DNA of 64,000 bases from Saccharothrix australiensis (GCF_003634935.1 NZ_RBXO01000001.1:1451501-1515500); one strand, 5' to 3'; counted from the stretch's first letter, positions 43,601 to 54,706 are shown. The notes: generated from the letters alone by a model not told the origin. Translations and numbers: made by a program.

Positions 43601-43710
43601 GGCCTGCCCAGCGGCGAGCGCCCTTCTTTAAGCTTTGACCCGCTAAAACCGATGAGCTTCCGTGCTGATCTCAGCCGAAAGAAAAAGAAGCGCTCGCCGC
43701 TGGGCAGACC
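43601..43710. repeat. Central inverted repeat with A/T-rich interior
   Basis: CTGCCCAGCGGCGAGCGC (43604-43621) pairs perfectly with its complement at 43690-43707. With one mismatch the arms extend to 43601 and 43710. The 68-base interior is low in GC and purine-rich near 43678-43690. Confidence 0.88.
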
Positions 43711-43736
43711 TCCGGGGAGGAAAAGCTTTAAAGGCG

Positions 43737-43864
43737 TCGTGTTCTCCCCGCATGGCCTGTCAAAGACCACCACAGTCGGTCAGGGGGCGCAAGCGGTGAA
43801 GCGTGCTTGCGCCCCCTGACCGACTGTGGTCGCCCTGCGGGCAGGCCATACGGGGAGAACACGA
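43737..43864. repeat. Nested palindromic element, copy 2 (inverted relative to copy 1)
   Basis: The outer arms 43737-43759 and 43842-43864 pair at 22 of 23 positions. The inner arms 43769-43794 and 43805-43830 are 26-bp perfect complements around a 10-base loop. Read in reverse complement it aligns with copy 1: GGCCTGCCCGCAGGGC on one side and GTGGTCTTTGACAGGCC on the other are shared, whereas the inner stem sequence differs. Confidence 0.92.
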
Positions 43865-44101
43865 GGCCAGAGGTCTGCGCGGCGCGAGCGGGAGGTGGAG
43901 GTAGCGCGCGGCGTGAGCGGAGGGTGTTCGTCCTGTCCGTTGTCCCGGTCGGGAGGTCGCCTCGGCACTGTGAGCTGCGCTACCTCTCTTGATCCAGGAA
44001 CCGGCCCAGGCGCACCACCCCGATCGCGCCCGTCTACGATCCGGTGAGCCGACGTGGCCAGCCACCCGGCCAAGCCAGAACCAGACAGTGCAGGAGGCAC
44101 C

Positions 44102-45889
44102 GTGACGGCCGTAGCCCCGCAGCCGATCGCTACGCGGCCCTTCGGGACTCGCAAGGCGGTCAAGGGTTCGTTCCTGCTGCGGATGTTCCGCACCACGGAC
44201 CACAAGCAGATCGGCGTCCTCTACCTGGTCACGAGCTTCGCCTTCTTCATGGTGGGCGGCGCGATGGCCATGCTGATGAGGACCGAGCTGGCGCGTCCGG
44301 GCATGCAGTTCCTGAGCCAGGAGCAGTTCAACCAGCTCTTCACCATGCACGGCACGGTGATGTTGCTGCTGTACGCGACCCCGATCGTGTTCGGGTTCGC
44401 CAACTTCATCCTGCCGCTCCAGATCGGCTCCCCGGACGTGGCGTTCCCGCGCCTGAACGCCTTCTCCTACTGGCTGTACCTGTTCGGCGGCCTGATCGTG
44501 ATGTCGGGCTTCCTCACGCCCGGCGGCGCGGCCGACTTCGGCTGGTTCGCCTACACGCCGCTGTCGAACGCCATCCACTCGCCCGGCGTCGGCGCCGACC
44601 TGTGGATCTCCGGCCTGGTGATCGGCGGTCTCGGCACCATCCTCGGCGCGGTCAACATGATCACGACCGTGGTCTGCCTCCGCGCGCCCGGCATGACGAT
44701 GTTCCGCATGCCGATCTTCACCTGGAACATCCTGGTGACGAGCGTCCTGGTGCTGCTGGCGTTCCCGATCCTGACCGCGGCGCTGCTCGGCCTGCTCGCC
44801 GACCGCCACCTGGGCGCGCACGTGTTCGACCCCGCCAACGGCGGCGTGATCCTGTGGCAGCACCTGTTCTGGTTCTTCGGGCACCCCGAGGTCTACATCG
44901 TGGCGCTGCCGTTCTTCGGCATCGTCAGCGAGATCTTCCCCGTCTTCAGCCGCAAGCCGATCTTCGGTTACAACGGCCTGGTGTACGCGACGCTGGGCAT
45001 CGCGGCGCTGAGCGTCGCCGTGTGGGCCCACCACATGTACGCGACGGGCGCGGTGCTGTTGCCGTTCTTCGCGTTCATGACGTTCCTGATCGCCGTGCCG
45101 ACCGGTATCAAGTTCTTCAACTGGATCGGCACGATGTGGAAGGGGCAGTTGACGTTCGAGACGCCCATGCTGTTCAGCATCGGCTTCATCGTGACGTTCC
45201 TCTTCGGCGGTCTGTCCGGCGTGCTGCTCGCGGCCCCGGCCATCGACTTCCACGTGTCCGACACGTACTTCGTGGTCGCGCACTTCCACTACGTGCTGTA
45301 CGGCACGATCGTGTTCGCCACGTTCGCGGGCATCTACTTCTGGTTCCCGAAGATCACCGGCCGGCTGCTGGACGAGCCGCTGGGCAAGCTCCACTTCTGG
45401 ACGACGTTCCTGGGCTTCCACGCGACGTTCCTGGTGCAGCACTGGCTGGGCAACGAGGGCATGCCGCGCCGGTACGCCGACTACCTGCCGAGCGACGGGT
45501 TCACCACGCTGAACACGATCTCCACGATCGGCGCGTACATCCTGGGCGCGTCCACGCTGCCGTTCATCTGGAACGTCTTCAAGTCCTACCGCTACGGCGA
45601 GACCGTGCACGTGGACGACCCGTGGGGCTTCGGCAACTCGCTGGAGTGGGCGACGAGCTGCCCGCCGCCGCGGCACAACTTCACCGAGCTGCCCCGCATC
45701 CGGTCCGCGCGGCCGGCGTTCGAGCTGCACTACCCGCACATGATCGAGCGGATGCAGGAAGAGGCGCACGTCACGTTCACCGGCAAGGCGATCCCGCACG
45801 ACAAGGGCAAGCCGGCGCCGTCCGAGGTCGCCGCGCACGCCGTGCAGTCGGGCACCGCCTCCGAGGGCACCGAGCACGACCACAAGTAA
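44102..45889 (+). CDS. ctaD: Cytochrome c oxidase subunit I
   Basis: The product is 595 residues. GTG 44102 has AGGAGG 4-9 bases upstream; an in-frame codon at 44054 would add 16 residues. There are twelve expected membrane helices. Heme and copper ligands are visible: TMHGTVM, the Tyr-His crosslink region [22 protein letters not shown], and [12 protein letters not shown]-channel and D-channel regions look normal for aa3-type oxidases. It forms the catalytic core of complex IV in the aa3-bcc supercomplex. A strong terminator follows, then serB, an order shared with mycobacteria. Confidence 0.97.
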   Translation: MTAVAPQPIATRPFGTRKAVKGSFLLRMFRTTDHKQIGVLYLVTSFAFFMVGGAMAMLMRTELARPGMQFLSQEQFNQLFTMHGTVMLLLYATPIVFGFANFILPLQIGSPDVAFPRLNAFSYWLYLFGGLIVMSGFLTPGGAADFGWFAYTPLSNAIHSPGVGADLWISGLVIGGLGTILGAVNMITTVVCLRAPGMTMFRMPIFTWNILVTSVLVLLAFPILTAALLGLLADRHLGAHVFDPANGGVILWQHLFWFFGHPEVYIVALPFFGIVSEIFPVFSRKPIFGYNGLVYATLGIAALSVAVWAHHMYATGAVLLPFFAFMTFLIAVPTGIKFFNWIGTMWKGQLTFETPMLFSIGFIVTFLFGGLSGVLLAAPAIDFHVSDTYFVVAHFHYVLYGTIVFATFAGIYFWFPKITGRLLDEPLGKLHFWTTFLGFHATFLVQHWLGNEGMPRRYADYLPSDGFTTLNTISTIGAYILGASTLPFIWNVFKSYRYGETVHVDDPWGFGNSLEWATSCPPPRHNFTELPRIRSARPAFELHYPHMIERMQEEAHVTFTGKAIPHDKGKPAPSEVAAHAVQSGTASEGTEHDHK

Positions 45890-47895
<2,006 letters not shown>

Positions 47896-47914
47896 AGGGC
47901 GTCGGCTGTCTGTA

Positions 47915-49942
47915 TCAGTTGTTGGCCGCGTCCAGGCGCTTCAGGGCGGCGCGGACCACCTCGGGGTCGTAGGTCGTCCAGAACGGTGGCAGTGAGGCGC
48001 GCAGGAAGCCGCCGTAGCGGGCCGTCGCCAGGCGCGGGTCCAGGACGGCCACCACGCCCTTGTCCTGCATCGAGCGGAGCAGGCGGCCCGCCCCCTGCGC
48101 GAGCAGCAGGGCCGCGTGCGTGGCGGCGACGGTGAGGAAGCCGTTGCCGCCCCTCGACTCCACCGCCTTCTGGCGGGCCGACGCCAGCGGGTCGTCCGGC
48201 CGGGGGAACGGGATCCGGTCCATGACCACCAGTTGCAGCGCCGGACCCGGCACGTCCACGCCCTGCCACAGCGACAGCGTGCCGAACAGGCACGTGCGGG
48301 GGTCCTCGGCGAACCGCTTCACCAGCTGGCCGGTCGCGTCGTCGCCCTGGCACAGCACCGGGTACTCCAGCCTGCCCCGCAACGCCTCCGTCGCCGCCTT
48401 GGCCGCGCGCATCGACGAGAACAGGCCGAGCGTCCGCCCGCCCGCCGCGTTGACCAGGCCCTCCAGCTCGTCCACGTAGGCCGGTGGCAGGCCGTCGCGG
48501 CCCGGCGGCGGCAGGTGCCGCGCCACGTACAGGATGCCGCTCGCGCCGTGCTCGAACGGCGAGCCCACGTCCAGCCCGGACCAGCGGGGCGCGCCGGCGT
48601 CCGACGGCGGTTCCTTGTCGGTGGCCGTGCCCTCGGCCTTGCGGGCGTTCGACGCCGCCGGCAGCCCCCACTGGCGGGCCAGCGTGTCGAACGTGCCGCC
48701 GAGCGTCAGCGTCGCCGACGTGAGGATCGTGGTGCGCTTGCCGAACAGCCGCTCGCGCAGCAGGCCGCCCACGCCCAGCGGCGCGACCCGCAGCGACGCC
48801 GCGCGGTTGCGGTCGCCGAAGTCACCGGACACCCACACCACGTCGTGGTCGTCCTCGAACGCGCCCAGGATGCGGGCCGCGCAGTCGTGCACCTCGTCCA
48901 GCAGCGAGCGGGCCAGCTTGCGGGCCGTGGCGCCCTCCACGTCCTCCTTGCGCTCCGGGCCGAGCGACGTGATGCAGGCGTGCGCCGCTTCCTTGGTGGC
49001 CCGCAGCGCGCCCTGGAGGGCGGGCGGCAGGGCGTCGAGGCGGCCGACGGGCGCGTCCTCCAGGATCATGGCCAGCCCGTCGGCCGCCTCGGCGATGCGG
49101 TCGGCCACGCTCTGGTCGATCAGCCGCCCGCAGCGCCGGGCGGCCGTGGCGACCAGCGACGCGCTCAGCTCCTCGGTCGCCACCGAGGTCACGCGGTCCA
49201 CGAGGTCGTGCGCCTCGTCGATCACCACCACGTCGTGCTCGGGCAGGACCTGGTAGCCCTCCAGCGCGTCGATCGCGAGCATCGCGTGGTTGGTGACCAC
49301 GACGTCCGCCCGGCCCGCCTCGGCGCGGGCGCGCTCGGCGAAGCAGTCGACGCCGATCGGGCACTTCGCCACGCCCAGGCACTCGCGGGCGGTCACCGAG
49401 ACCTGCCGCCACGCCTGGTCGCTGACGCCGGGCACCAGCTCGTCGCGGTCGCCGGTCCCGGTGTCGGAGGACCACTCGTGCAGGCGCTTCACCTCGCGGC
49501 CCAGGCGCGACACCGTGAACGGGTCGAACAGGCCCGCTTCCTCCGGCTCGTCCGGCGCGCCCGTGTGCACGCGGTGCATGCACAGGTAGTTGCGGCGGCC
49601 CTTGAGGATCGCGAACCGGGGCTCGCGGCCCAGCTCCTCGCGCAGCGCCTTGGCGAGGCGGGGCAGGTCGCGGTCCACGAGCTGGCGCTGGAGGGCGATG
49701 GTCGCCGTCGAGATGACCACCGTCGACTCCTCGACCACCGCGTGCCGGATCGCGGGCACCAGGTACGCCAAGGACTTGCCGGTGCCGGTGCCCGCCTGCA
49801 CGGCCAGGTGCTCACCGGTGCGGATGGCGCGTTCCACCGCCTCGGCCATGTCGACCTGGCCCTCGCGCTCGGCTCCGCCCACCGCCTCCACGGCGACGGC
49901 GAGCAGGGACCTGGTGGAGGGGATCGCGGTGGTGGACGGCAC
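47915..49942 (-). CDS. dinG: DinG-like ATP-dependent DNA helicase (XPD/FeS family)
   Basis: The product is about 675 residues; GTG 49942 is used, though no ribosome site is clear. Motif I is QAGTGTGKSLAYLVP (~45). Four cysteines for a [4Fe-4S] cluster lie in NYLCMHR, VTARECLG, VAKCPIG and VDCFAE. The DEAH box is VVVIDEAHDL, and the late motifs are ILTSATLT and QGAGRLLRS. It unwinds 5' to 3' and is associated with repair and R-loop or G-quadruplex removal. The gene order dinG-pncB-clpS matches mycobacteria, here with two extra genes between dinG and pncB. Confidence 0.93.
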   Translation of the reverse strand: MPSTTAIPSTRSLLAVAVEAVGGAEREGQVDMAEAVERAIRTGEHLAVQAGTGTGKSLAYLVPAIRHAVVEESTVVISTATIALQRQLVDRDLPRLAKALREELGREPRFAILKGRRNYLCMHRVHTGAPDEPEEAGLFDPFTVSRLGREVKRLHEWSSDTGTGDRDELVPGVSDQAWRQVSVTARECLGVAKCPIGVDCFAERARAEAGRADVVVTNHAMLAIDALEGYQVLPEHDVVVIDEAHDLVDRVTSVATEELSASLVATAARRCGRLIDQSVADRIAEAADGLAMILEDAPVGRLDALPPALQGALRATKEAAHACITSLGPERKEDVEGATARKLARSLLDEVHDCAARILGAFEDDHDVVWVSGDFGDRNRAASLRVAPLGVGGLLRERLFGKRTTILTSATLTLGGTFDTLARQWGLPAASNARKAEGTATDKEPPSDAGAPRWSGLDVGSPFEHGASGILYVARHLPPPGRDGLPPAYVDELEGLVNAAGGRTLGLFSSMRAAKAATEALRGRLEYPVLCQGDDATGQLVKRFAEDPRTCLFGTLSLWQGVDVPGPALQLVVMDRIPFPRPDDPLASARQKAVESRGGNGFLTVAATHAALLLAQGAGRLLRSMQDKGVVAVLDPRLATARYGGFLRASLPPFWTTYDPEVVRAALKRLDAANN

Positions 49943-50426
49943 GGCGAAGACGGTACCCGGCGACACCGCCGAAACCGGGCCGGACCCCGGCGGCCGGGTC
50001 CCGGCGGTCGGGGTCGCTGCCCGGCACCCCGGCCCGGTCCGGCAACCCCCGGCCGGGGCAGCCCGGTCCGGAGCGGGGCCGGCCGAGGCAGCGCGGGCCG
50101 GGGCGGGGCCGGCCGAGGCAGCACTCGGGGCAACCACGGCCCCCGCGGGGCAACCCCGGTCCCCGGGGCGACCCCCGGTCCGGCACTCCCGGTCCAGGGC
50201 GGGGCCGGCCCGAGGCAACCCGGCTCGGGGCGGGGCCGGCTCGGGCGGGTCCGGTTCCGCCTGCGGTCCGGCTCGCGCGTGACGGTCCGGTCGTCCAGCG
50301 CCGTGCTCGGCCACTCGTTCGAGTGGTCGAAGTCGCCTCAAGCGGTGACCTGCCACCGTCGGTGCTCAGTCCCCGCCCCGCGCCGAACGATATTCCCGGT
50401 GAAGCGCAATACCGGGAGGGCGGCAC
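49943..50426. other. Intergenic region of 484 bp with GC-rich repeats and a 5' leader hairpin
   Basis: The 20-mer GCGGGGCCGGCCGAGGCAGC occurs at 50073 and 50103, with degenerate copies to ~50250. At 50394-50417, TCCCGGT and ACCGGGA form a hairpin whose right arm overlaps the ribosome site GGGAGGG of the secreted-protein gene. This could limit its translation. No ORF was found. Confidence 0.6.
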
Positions 50427-51083
50427 ATGAACCACATCTTCGCGCGCCGGGTCGGGGCCGTGTCCGCGGCGCTGGCGCTCGGACTGGCCGGCACGCCCGC
50501 CCACGCGGCGAACCCGGCGGGCGTCGCGTCCACCGGGTGGGCCGACTTCACGAAGTCCGGCCGCCGGGTCGCCGTGCCACCGCAGGCGCGGTGCGCGGTC
50601 GAAGGGCCGACGACCGCCACGTCCGGGGTGGTGTCGGAGCCGGGCATCCGGTTCGGCGCGGGCAAGTCGTCCTGCACGACGACCGTGCTCAACTCGCAGG
50701 ACATGACGACCGAGACGAAGTCCGTCGCGGAGGGCACCGACTTCGAGTTCTCCGCGCTCGTGTCGGCGGGCGGCCCGCGGCTCAGGGCGAACCGGTGGCG
50801 GGTCACCTGCACCGGCAGGCCGGACGGCACGTCGGCGGACTGGACGCTGGACGGCCCGAGCGGCTTCGCCGGCCTGCCGGCCGAGATCCCGCCGAACCAC
50901 GTGCACGAGGTCAAGGGCACGGCGGGCAAGGTGCTGGCCACGGTGACGTTCAACGAGGTCGTGCTGCCCCAGCCGAACGACGGCAGCCTCGCGATGAACC
51001 TCATGCACTTCCGGTTCACCGGGGATTCCGGCGTCAGCGGCGACGTGGTGGTCGGCGAGACGGCCTGCTCTCCCACGCCGTGA
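50427..51083 (+). CDS. Secreted hypothetical protein
   Basis: The product is 218 residues and starts at ATG behind GGGAGGG. It has a classical signal peptide (RRVGAVSAALALGLAGTPAHA-A). The mature part is beta-rich with paired cysteines (RCAVEGP, SSCTTT, RVTCTG, ETACSPTP). A histidine cluster lies in PPNHVHEVKG and LMHFRFTG. No family was recognised. The leader hairpin may modulate its expression. It lies between the helicase and nicotinamidase genes and has no counterpart in the mycobacterial gene order. Confidence 0.7.
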   Translation: MNHIFARRVGAVSAALALGLAGTPAHAANPAGVASTGWADFTKSGRRVAVPPQARCAVEGPTTATSGVVSEPGIRFGAGKSSCTTTVLNSQDMTTETKSVAEGTDFEFSALVSAGGPRLRANRWRVTCTGRPDGTSADWTLDGPSGFAGLPAEIPPNHVHEVKGTAGKVLATVTFNEVVLPQPNDGSLAMNLMHFRFTGDSGVSGDVVVGETACSPTP

Positions 51084-51168
51084 CCGGCGCGCGGGCCCGC
51101 TCTGCCGGGCCGTGACCGGCGCGCAGGCCGCCCGCCGCACGTCGTGAACACCCGCGTGGCACGACTCG

Positions 51169-51215
51169 GCCGGCGTCGGGACCGGCCGGCGTCGGGACCG
51201 GCTCGCGTCGGACCG
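51169..51215. repeat. 15-bp tandem repeat
   Basis: Two to three copies of GGCGTCGGGACCGGCC and close variants lie in the gap between the secreted protein and nicotinamidase genes. Confidence 0.6.
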
Positions 51216-51251
51216 GCCCGCGCCGTCCGGCGCGACCCCGGCCGCACCGGG

Positions 51252-51821
51252 TCAGCCCACGCGGGGCGTGCCCTCCAGCGCGACCCCGGCGCCGCGCAGC
51301 CGGTCCAGCGCCGCGTCCACGGTCGCCCGCCCCACCCCCGCCGTCAGCCCGAGCAGCACGGTGGTCCGGAAACCCGCCGTCGCGGCGTCCAGCGCCGTCG
51401 CACGCACGCAGTGGTCCGTCGCGATCCCGACCACGTCGACCCGGTCCACGCCGCGCGCCCGCAACCAGTCCGCCAACCGCTCCCCGTCACCGGAAGCGCC
51501 CTCGAAGCCCGAGTACGCCGCCGCGTACGCGCCCTTCGAGAACACGGCCTCCACCGCCGCCACGTCCAGCTCCGGGTGGAACGACGCGCCCGCCGTCCCG
51601 GCCACGCAGTGCACCGGCCACGAGTCCACGTAGTCCGGCGCGTCGCTGAAGTGCGCGCCCGGATCGACGTGGTAGTCCCGCGTCGCCACCACGTGGTCGT
51701 AGCCGCCTGCCGCCACGTGCGACGAGATCGCCGCCGCGACCGCCGCCCCGCCCGCGACCGCGAGCGAGCCGCCCTCGCAGAAGTCGTTCTGCACGTCCAC
51801 CACGATCAACGCCCTGGTCAT
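51252..51821 (-). CDS. pncA: Nicotinamidase (isochorismatase family)
   Basis: The product is 189 residues; ATG 51821 follows GGGAGAGG. Catalytic triad: Asp in VVDVQNDF (~8), Lys in VFSKGAYAAAYSGFEG, and Cys in GIATDHCVRATALDA (~137). Metal ligands are in ATRDYHVDPGAHFSD. It converts nicotinamide to nicotinic acid, which the adjacent pncB product uses. Both genes are on the same strand 34 bases apart and form an NAD-salvage pair. In M. tuberculosis pncA is not next to pncB1, so this arrangement is lineage specific. Confidence 0.95.
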   Translation of the reverse strand: MTRALIVVDVQNDFCEGGSLAVAGGAAVAAAISSHVAAGGYDHVVATRDYHVDPGAHFSDAPDYVDSWPVHCVAGTAGASFHPELDVAAVEAVFSKGAYAAAYSGFEGASGDGERLADWLRARGVDRVDVVGIATDHCVRATALDAATAGFRTTVLLGLTAGVGRATVDAALDRLRGAGVALEGTPRVG

Positions 51822-51855
51822 GCTGCCTCTCCCTCGACCGGAGGTACGCGTCCCG

Positions 51856-53130
51856 CTAGAGGAACGTCGTCGGAATGGCGGGTTCACCGCGCGACAGCTT
51901 CAAACCCTCCCATGGCACGGTCACCAGCGCGGCCCGCAGCCGCTCCCGGCTGTCCGCCAGGCCGTCCAGGCCCTCGACCCGCTCCCCGCCGCGCATCAGC
52001 GGCACCGGCAGCAACCGGTCGTGCGGGCCGATCTCCGGCGTCTCGTCGCAGGGGAACACGACCTCCTCCAACGCGGTGCCGGTGTCCTTGTGCCGGCGCA
52101 GCGCGTTCTTGTGCCCGCCGCGCGACTCCTTGTGGGAGCTGCGCTTGGCCACCGGCCGGCCGTCGACCTCCACCAGCTTGTAGACCATGCCGGCGGTCGG
52201 CGCGCCCGACCCGGTCACCACGGAGGTGCCGACGCCGTAGGCGTCCACGGGTTCCGCGCGCAGCGCCGCGATCGAGTACTCGTCCAGGTCGCCGGACACG
52301 ACGATCCGGGTGTTCCGCGCGCCCAGCGAGTCGAGCTGGTCGCGCGCCTGGCGGGCCAGCACGCCCAGGTCGCCCGAGTCGATGCGGACCGCGCCCAGGC
52401 CGGGCCCGGCGACGTCCACGGCGGTCTTGATGCCCGCGGTGATGTCGTAGGTGTCGACCAGCAGCGTGGTGTCCGCGCCCAGCGCCGCGACCTGGCTGCG
52501 GAACGCCTCCTCCTCGGTGTCGTGCAGCAGCGTGAACGCGTGCGCGCAGGTGCCCGCCGTCGGGATGCCGTAGCGCCGCGCGGCCTCCAGGTTCGACGTC
52601 GCCGTGAAACCGGCCAGGTAGGCGGCGCGGGCCGACGCCACCGCCGCGTCCTCCTGCGTCCGCCGCGACCCCATCTCGATCATGCGCCGGCCGTTCGCCG
52701 CGCCCACCATGCGGGCGGCGGCGGAGGCGATGGCGCTGTCGTGGTTGAGGATCGACAGGGCCAGCGTCTCCAGCACCACGCCCACGCCGAACGGGGCGCG
52801 CACGGACAGGATCGGCGAGCCGGGGAAGTACAGCTCGCCCTCCGGGTAGCCGTCGACGTCGCCGCTGAACCGGTAGTCCGCGAGCCACGCCAGCGTCGCG
52901 TCGTCCACCACGCGGGTCCGCTGGAGCAGGTCCAGCTCCGCGGGCCCGAACCGGAACGCCTCGATCGCGTCCAGCAGGCGCTCGGTGCCCGCGACCACCC
53001 CGTACCGCCTGCCCTCGGGCAGCCTGCGGGCGAAGACCTCGAACACGCACGGCCGGTCGGCGGTGCCGTCGCGCAACGCCGCGGCCAGCATCGTCAACTC
53101 GTAGTGGTCGGTGAACAACGACGTCGACAT
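51856..53130 (-). CDS. pncB: Nicotinate phosphoribosyltransferase
   Basis: The product is 424 residues and starts at ATG 53130 (MSTSLFTDHYELTML, the family N-terminus). Motifs: EMGSRRTQEDAAVASARAAYLAGFTATSN, FTLLHDTEEEAF, DTYDITAGI, VRIDSGDLGVLARQARDQLD, and GVGTSVVTGSGAP. The His expected to be phosphorylated lies in the FTLLHD region. It makes nicotinate mononucleotide from nicotinate, PRPP and ATP. The divergent clpS gene starts 90 bases away, as in mycobacteria. Confidence 0.96.
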   Translation of the reverse strand: MSTSLFTDHYELTMLAAALRDGTADRPCVFEVFARRLPEGRRYGVVAGTERLLDAIEAFRFGPAELDLLQRTRVVDDATLAWLADYRFSGDVDGYPEGELYFPGSPILSVRAPFGVGVVLETLALSILNHDSAIASAAARMVGAANGRRMIEMGSRRTQEDAAVASARAAYLAGFTATSNLEAARRYGIPTAGTCAHAFTLLHDTEEEAFRSQVAALGADTTLLVDTYDITAGIKTAVDVAGPGLGAVRIDSGDLGVLARQARDQLDSLGARNTRIVVSGDLDEYSIAALRAEPVDAYGVGTSVVTGSGAPTAGMVYKLVEVDGRPVAKRSSHKESRGGHKNALRRHKDTGTALEEVVFPCDETPEIGPHDRLLPVPLMRGGERVEGLDGLADSRERLRAALVTVPWEGLKLSRGEPAIPTTFL

Positions 53131-53220
53131 GAGGCCAGAGCCTAAGCGCGCCCGGCCCGCTGGCGCGGCACGTGGCCCTATGGGCTCCGCCACCAACCGG
53201 AACATGACACCATTGGCGGT

Positions 53221-53520
53221 ATGACCACGCCCGTCGAGCATGAGCGGACGCAGGTTGACCCGGCGCCCGCGGAGGTCCACACCGAGGACCGCCCGTGGCA
53301 GACGCTGGTCTGGAACGATCCGGTGAACCTGATGTCCTACGTGACGTACGTGTTCCAGAAGCTGTTCGGCTACAGCCGTGACCACGCCACGAAGTTGATG
53401 TTGGACGTCCACCACAAGGGCAGGGCGATCGTGTCTTCCGGGTCGAAGGACAAGGTGGAGGCCGACGTGGCCAAGCTGCACGCGGCCGGGCTCTGGGCGA
53501 CCATGCAGCGTTCGTCGTGA
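53221..53520 (+). CDS. clpS: ClpS adaptor for the ClpAP/ClpCP protease
   Basis: The product is 99 residues. The core is intact: [49 protein letters not shown]. It includes the Asn-Asp and Met/His residues that form the N-degron pocket. It hands proteins with bulky N-terminal residues to ClpC/ClpA. It is first of a run of genes in the same direction, with the DUF2017 gene overlapping by four bases. Confidence 0.96.
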   Translation: MTTPVEHERTQVDPAPAEVHTEDRPWQTLVWNDPVNLMSYVTYVFQKLFGYSRDHATKLMLDVHHKGRAIVSSGSKDKVEADVAKLHAAGLWATMQRSS

Positions 53521-54074
53521 AGAAGTGGACGCGCAGCGGCGACACGGTCCTCGGCCGGTTCGACCGCCAGGAGGCGGCGGTCGTGCGCGGCCTGGTCGGC
53601 CAGGTCCAGGACATGCTGCTGGCCCGCGCGGAGGAGGCGCCGCGCGACGAGCTGGCCGAGCTGACCGGCATCCGGACGGGCCCGTCCGCGCCGCCCGACG
53701 ACCCGATCCTGGGCCGCCTGCTGCCCGACTTCCACCGGCTCGACCCCGACACGCCGGACCCCGGCGAGGTCGACTCGGCGAACGCCCTGCGCTCGCTGCA
53801 CGAGCCCGAGCTGCTGGACCGCAAGACCGGGGTGGCGGCGGTGGTGCTGGAGACGTGCCCGCCCGACGGCGGTGACGTGCGGCTGCGGCTGGAGCAGGCC
53901 GAGGCGTGGCTGTCCGCGCTGAACGACGTGCGGCTCGCGCTGGGCACGGCGCTGGACGTGCAGGAGGACATGCCGGACGAGCTGCCGCCCGACGACCCGC
54001 GCTCGCCGCACCTGGGCGTGTACCACTGGCTGACCTGGGTGCAGGAGACGCTGGTGGAAGCGGTCATGGCGTGA
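53517..54074 (+). CDS. DUF2017 protein
   Basis: The product is 185 residues and starts at GTG inside the clpS stop (GTGA). It matches the conserved actinobacterial DUF2017 family that always follows clpS (Rv1332 position): [68 protein letters not shown]. It is helical and cytosolic. Function unknown. The strict linkage to clpS suggests a role in regulated proteolysis (inference). Confidence 0.9.
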   Translation: MKKWTRSGDTVLGRFDRQEAAVVRGLVGQVQDMLLARAEEAPRDELAELTGIRTGPSAPPDDPILGRLLPDFHRLDPDTPDPGEVDSANALRSLHEPELLDRKTGVAAVVLETCPPDGGDVRLRLEQAEAWLSALNDVRLALGTALDVQEDMPDELPPDDPRSPHLGVYHWLTWVQETLVEAVMA

Positions 54075-54637
54075 TGCTGGCCGGCCGCGCGCCCGGCGTG
54101 GCGGTCGTGCTGGCGCCCTCGGGCGCGGTGGCGGGCGTGGACGTGCGCGGCGCGCCGTTCGGCACCCGCGAACTCGACCTGCTCGACCCGTCGGCGCTCG
54201 TGCGGCACGTGCACGCGGTCGTGCTGGCGGACGGCTTGGCCTCGGCGAACGGCGTCGTGCGCTGGCTGTCCGAGCGGAACCACGGCTTCCCGGTCGGCCC
54301 GCGCCCGCACGAGGTGGTGCCGATCGTGCCCGCGGCGGCGGTCGGGGACGACCCGGTCGACCGGGGCTACGCGGCCTGCGAGGACGCCGGTGCCGAGGTG
54401 CCGGGGGCGATCGTCGTGGTCGGGCGGGTGGCGGCGGCGCTGGTGGTCGTGGACGCCGACCTGACCAAGGCCGAGTGCCGCCGGGTGGCGATGACGGCGC
54501 ACGACGGCCTGGCGCGGGCGGGGGTGCGGGTGCCCGCGACGGTGTTCGCGCTGGCCACGGGCAACCCCACGGGCGCGGTGCTGGACGACCTGTGCGTGAC
54601 GGCGACCGAGGCGGTGCAACGCGCCGCCACCGCTTGA
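54074..54637 (+). CDS. P1-peptidase (DmpA/S58)-like protein, compact and apparently without nucleophile
   Basis: The product is 187 residues and starts at ATG overlapping the previous stop by one base; in-frame GTG 54071 is the alternative. It is placed exactly where Rv1333 lies in mycobacteria. Family segments are clear: VVLADGLASANGVVRWLSERNHGFPVG, PHEVVPIVPAAAVGD, VAMTAHDGLARAG, and VFALATGNPTG. However, full-length members have about 330-350 residues. The self-cleavage site before the second chain, normally Asn then Thr/Ser, reads VAAALVVVDADLTKAE. It is probably a catalytically dead, shortened relative. Confidence 0.75.
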   Translation: MLAGRAPGVAVVLAPSGAVAGVDVRGAPFGTRELDLLDPSALVRHVHAVVLADGLASANGVVRWLSERNHGFPVGPRPHEVVPIVPAAAVGDDPVDRGYAACEDAGAEVPGAIVVVGRVAAALVVVDADLTKAECRRVAMTAHDGLARAGVRVPATVFALATGNPTGAVLDDLCVTATEAVQRAATA

Positions 54638-54706
54638 GCGCCCCGACCCGAGGGCCGGTGGCGGGCGCGGGCGTTTGCGCTCGCCCACACGCGGTAACCA
54701 GGACCC

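Larger units (their letters stand above)
43370..44101. other. Gene-free island of nested inverted repeats, 732 bp
   Basis: It lies between the phosphotransferase (minus) and ctaD (plus). Positions 43428-43864 consist almost wholly of five inverted repeats, listed separately. The central part (43560-43735) is much richer in A/T than its surroundings. ORFs on both strands cross it but are by-products of palindromes and have poor codon bias. The last ~200 bases should carry the ctaD promoter. Confidence 0.85.

Noticed and set aside
43486-43819. ORFs of 95 codons on both strands across the palindromic island
   Set aside because: They mirror each other through the inverted repeats, lack ribosome sites and have non-actinobacterial codon use. 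The frames are products of the palindromes.
43428-43864. Simple transcription terminators
   Set aside because: The arms are far longer than the terminators in this window, the elements are nested and duplicated in inverted orientation, and both adjacent genes start rather than end here.
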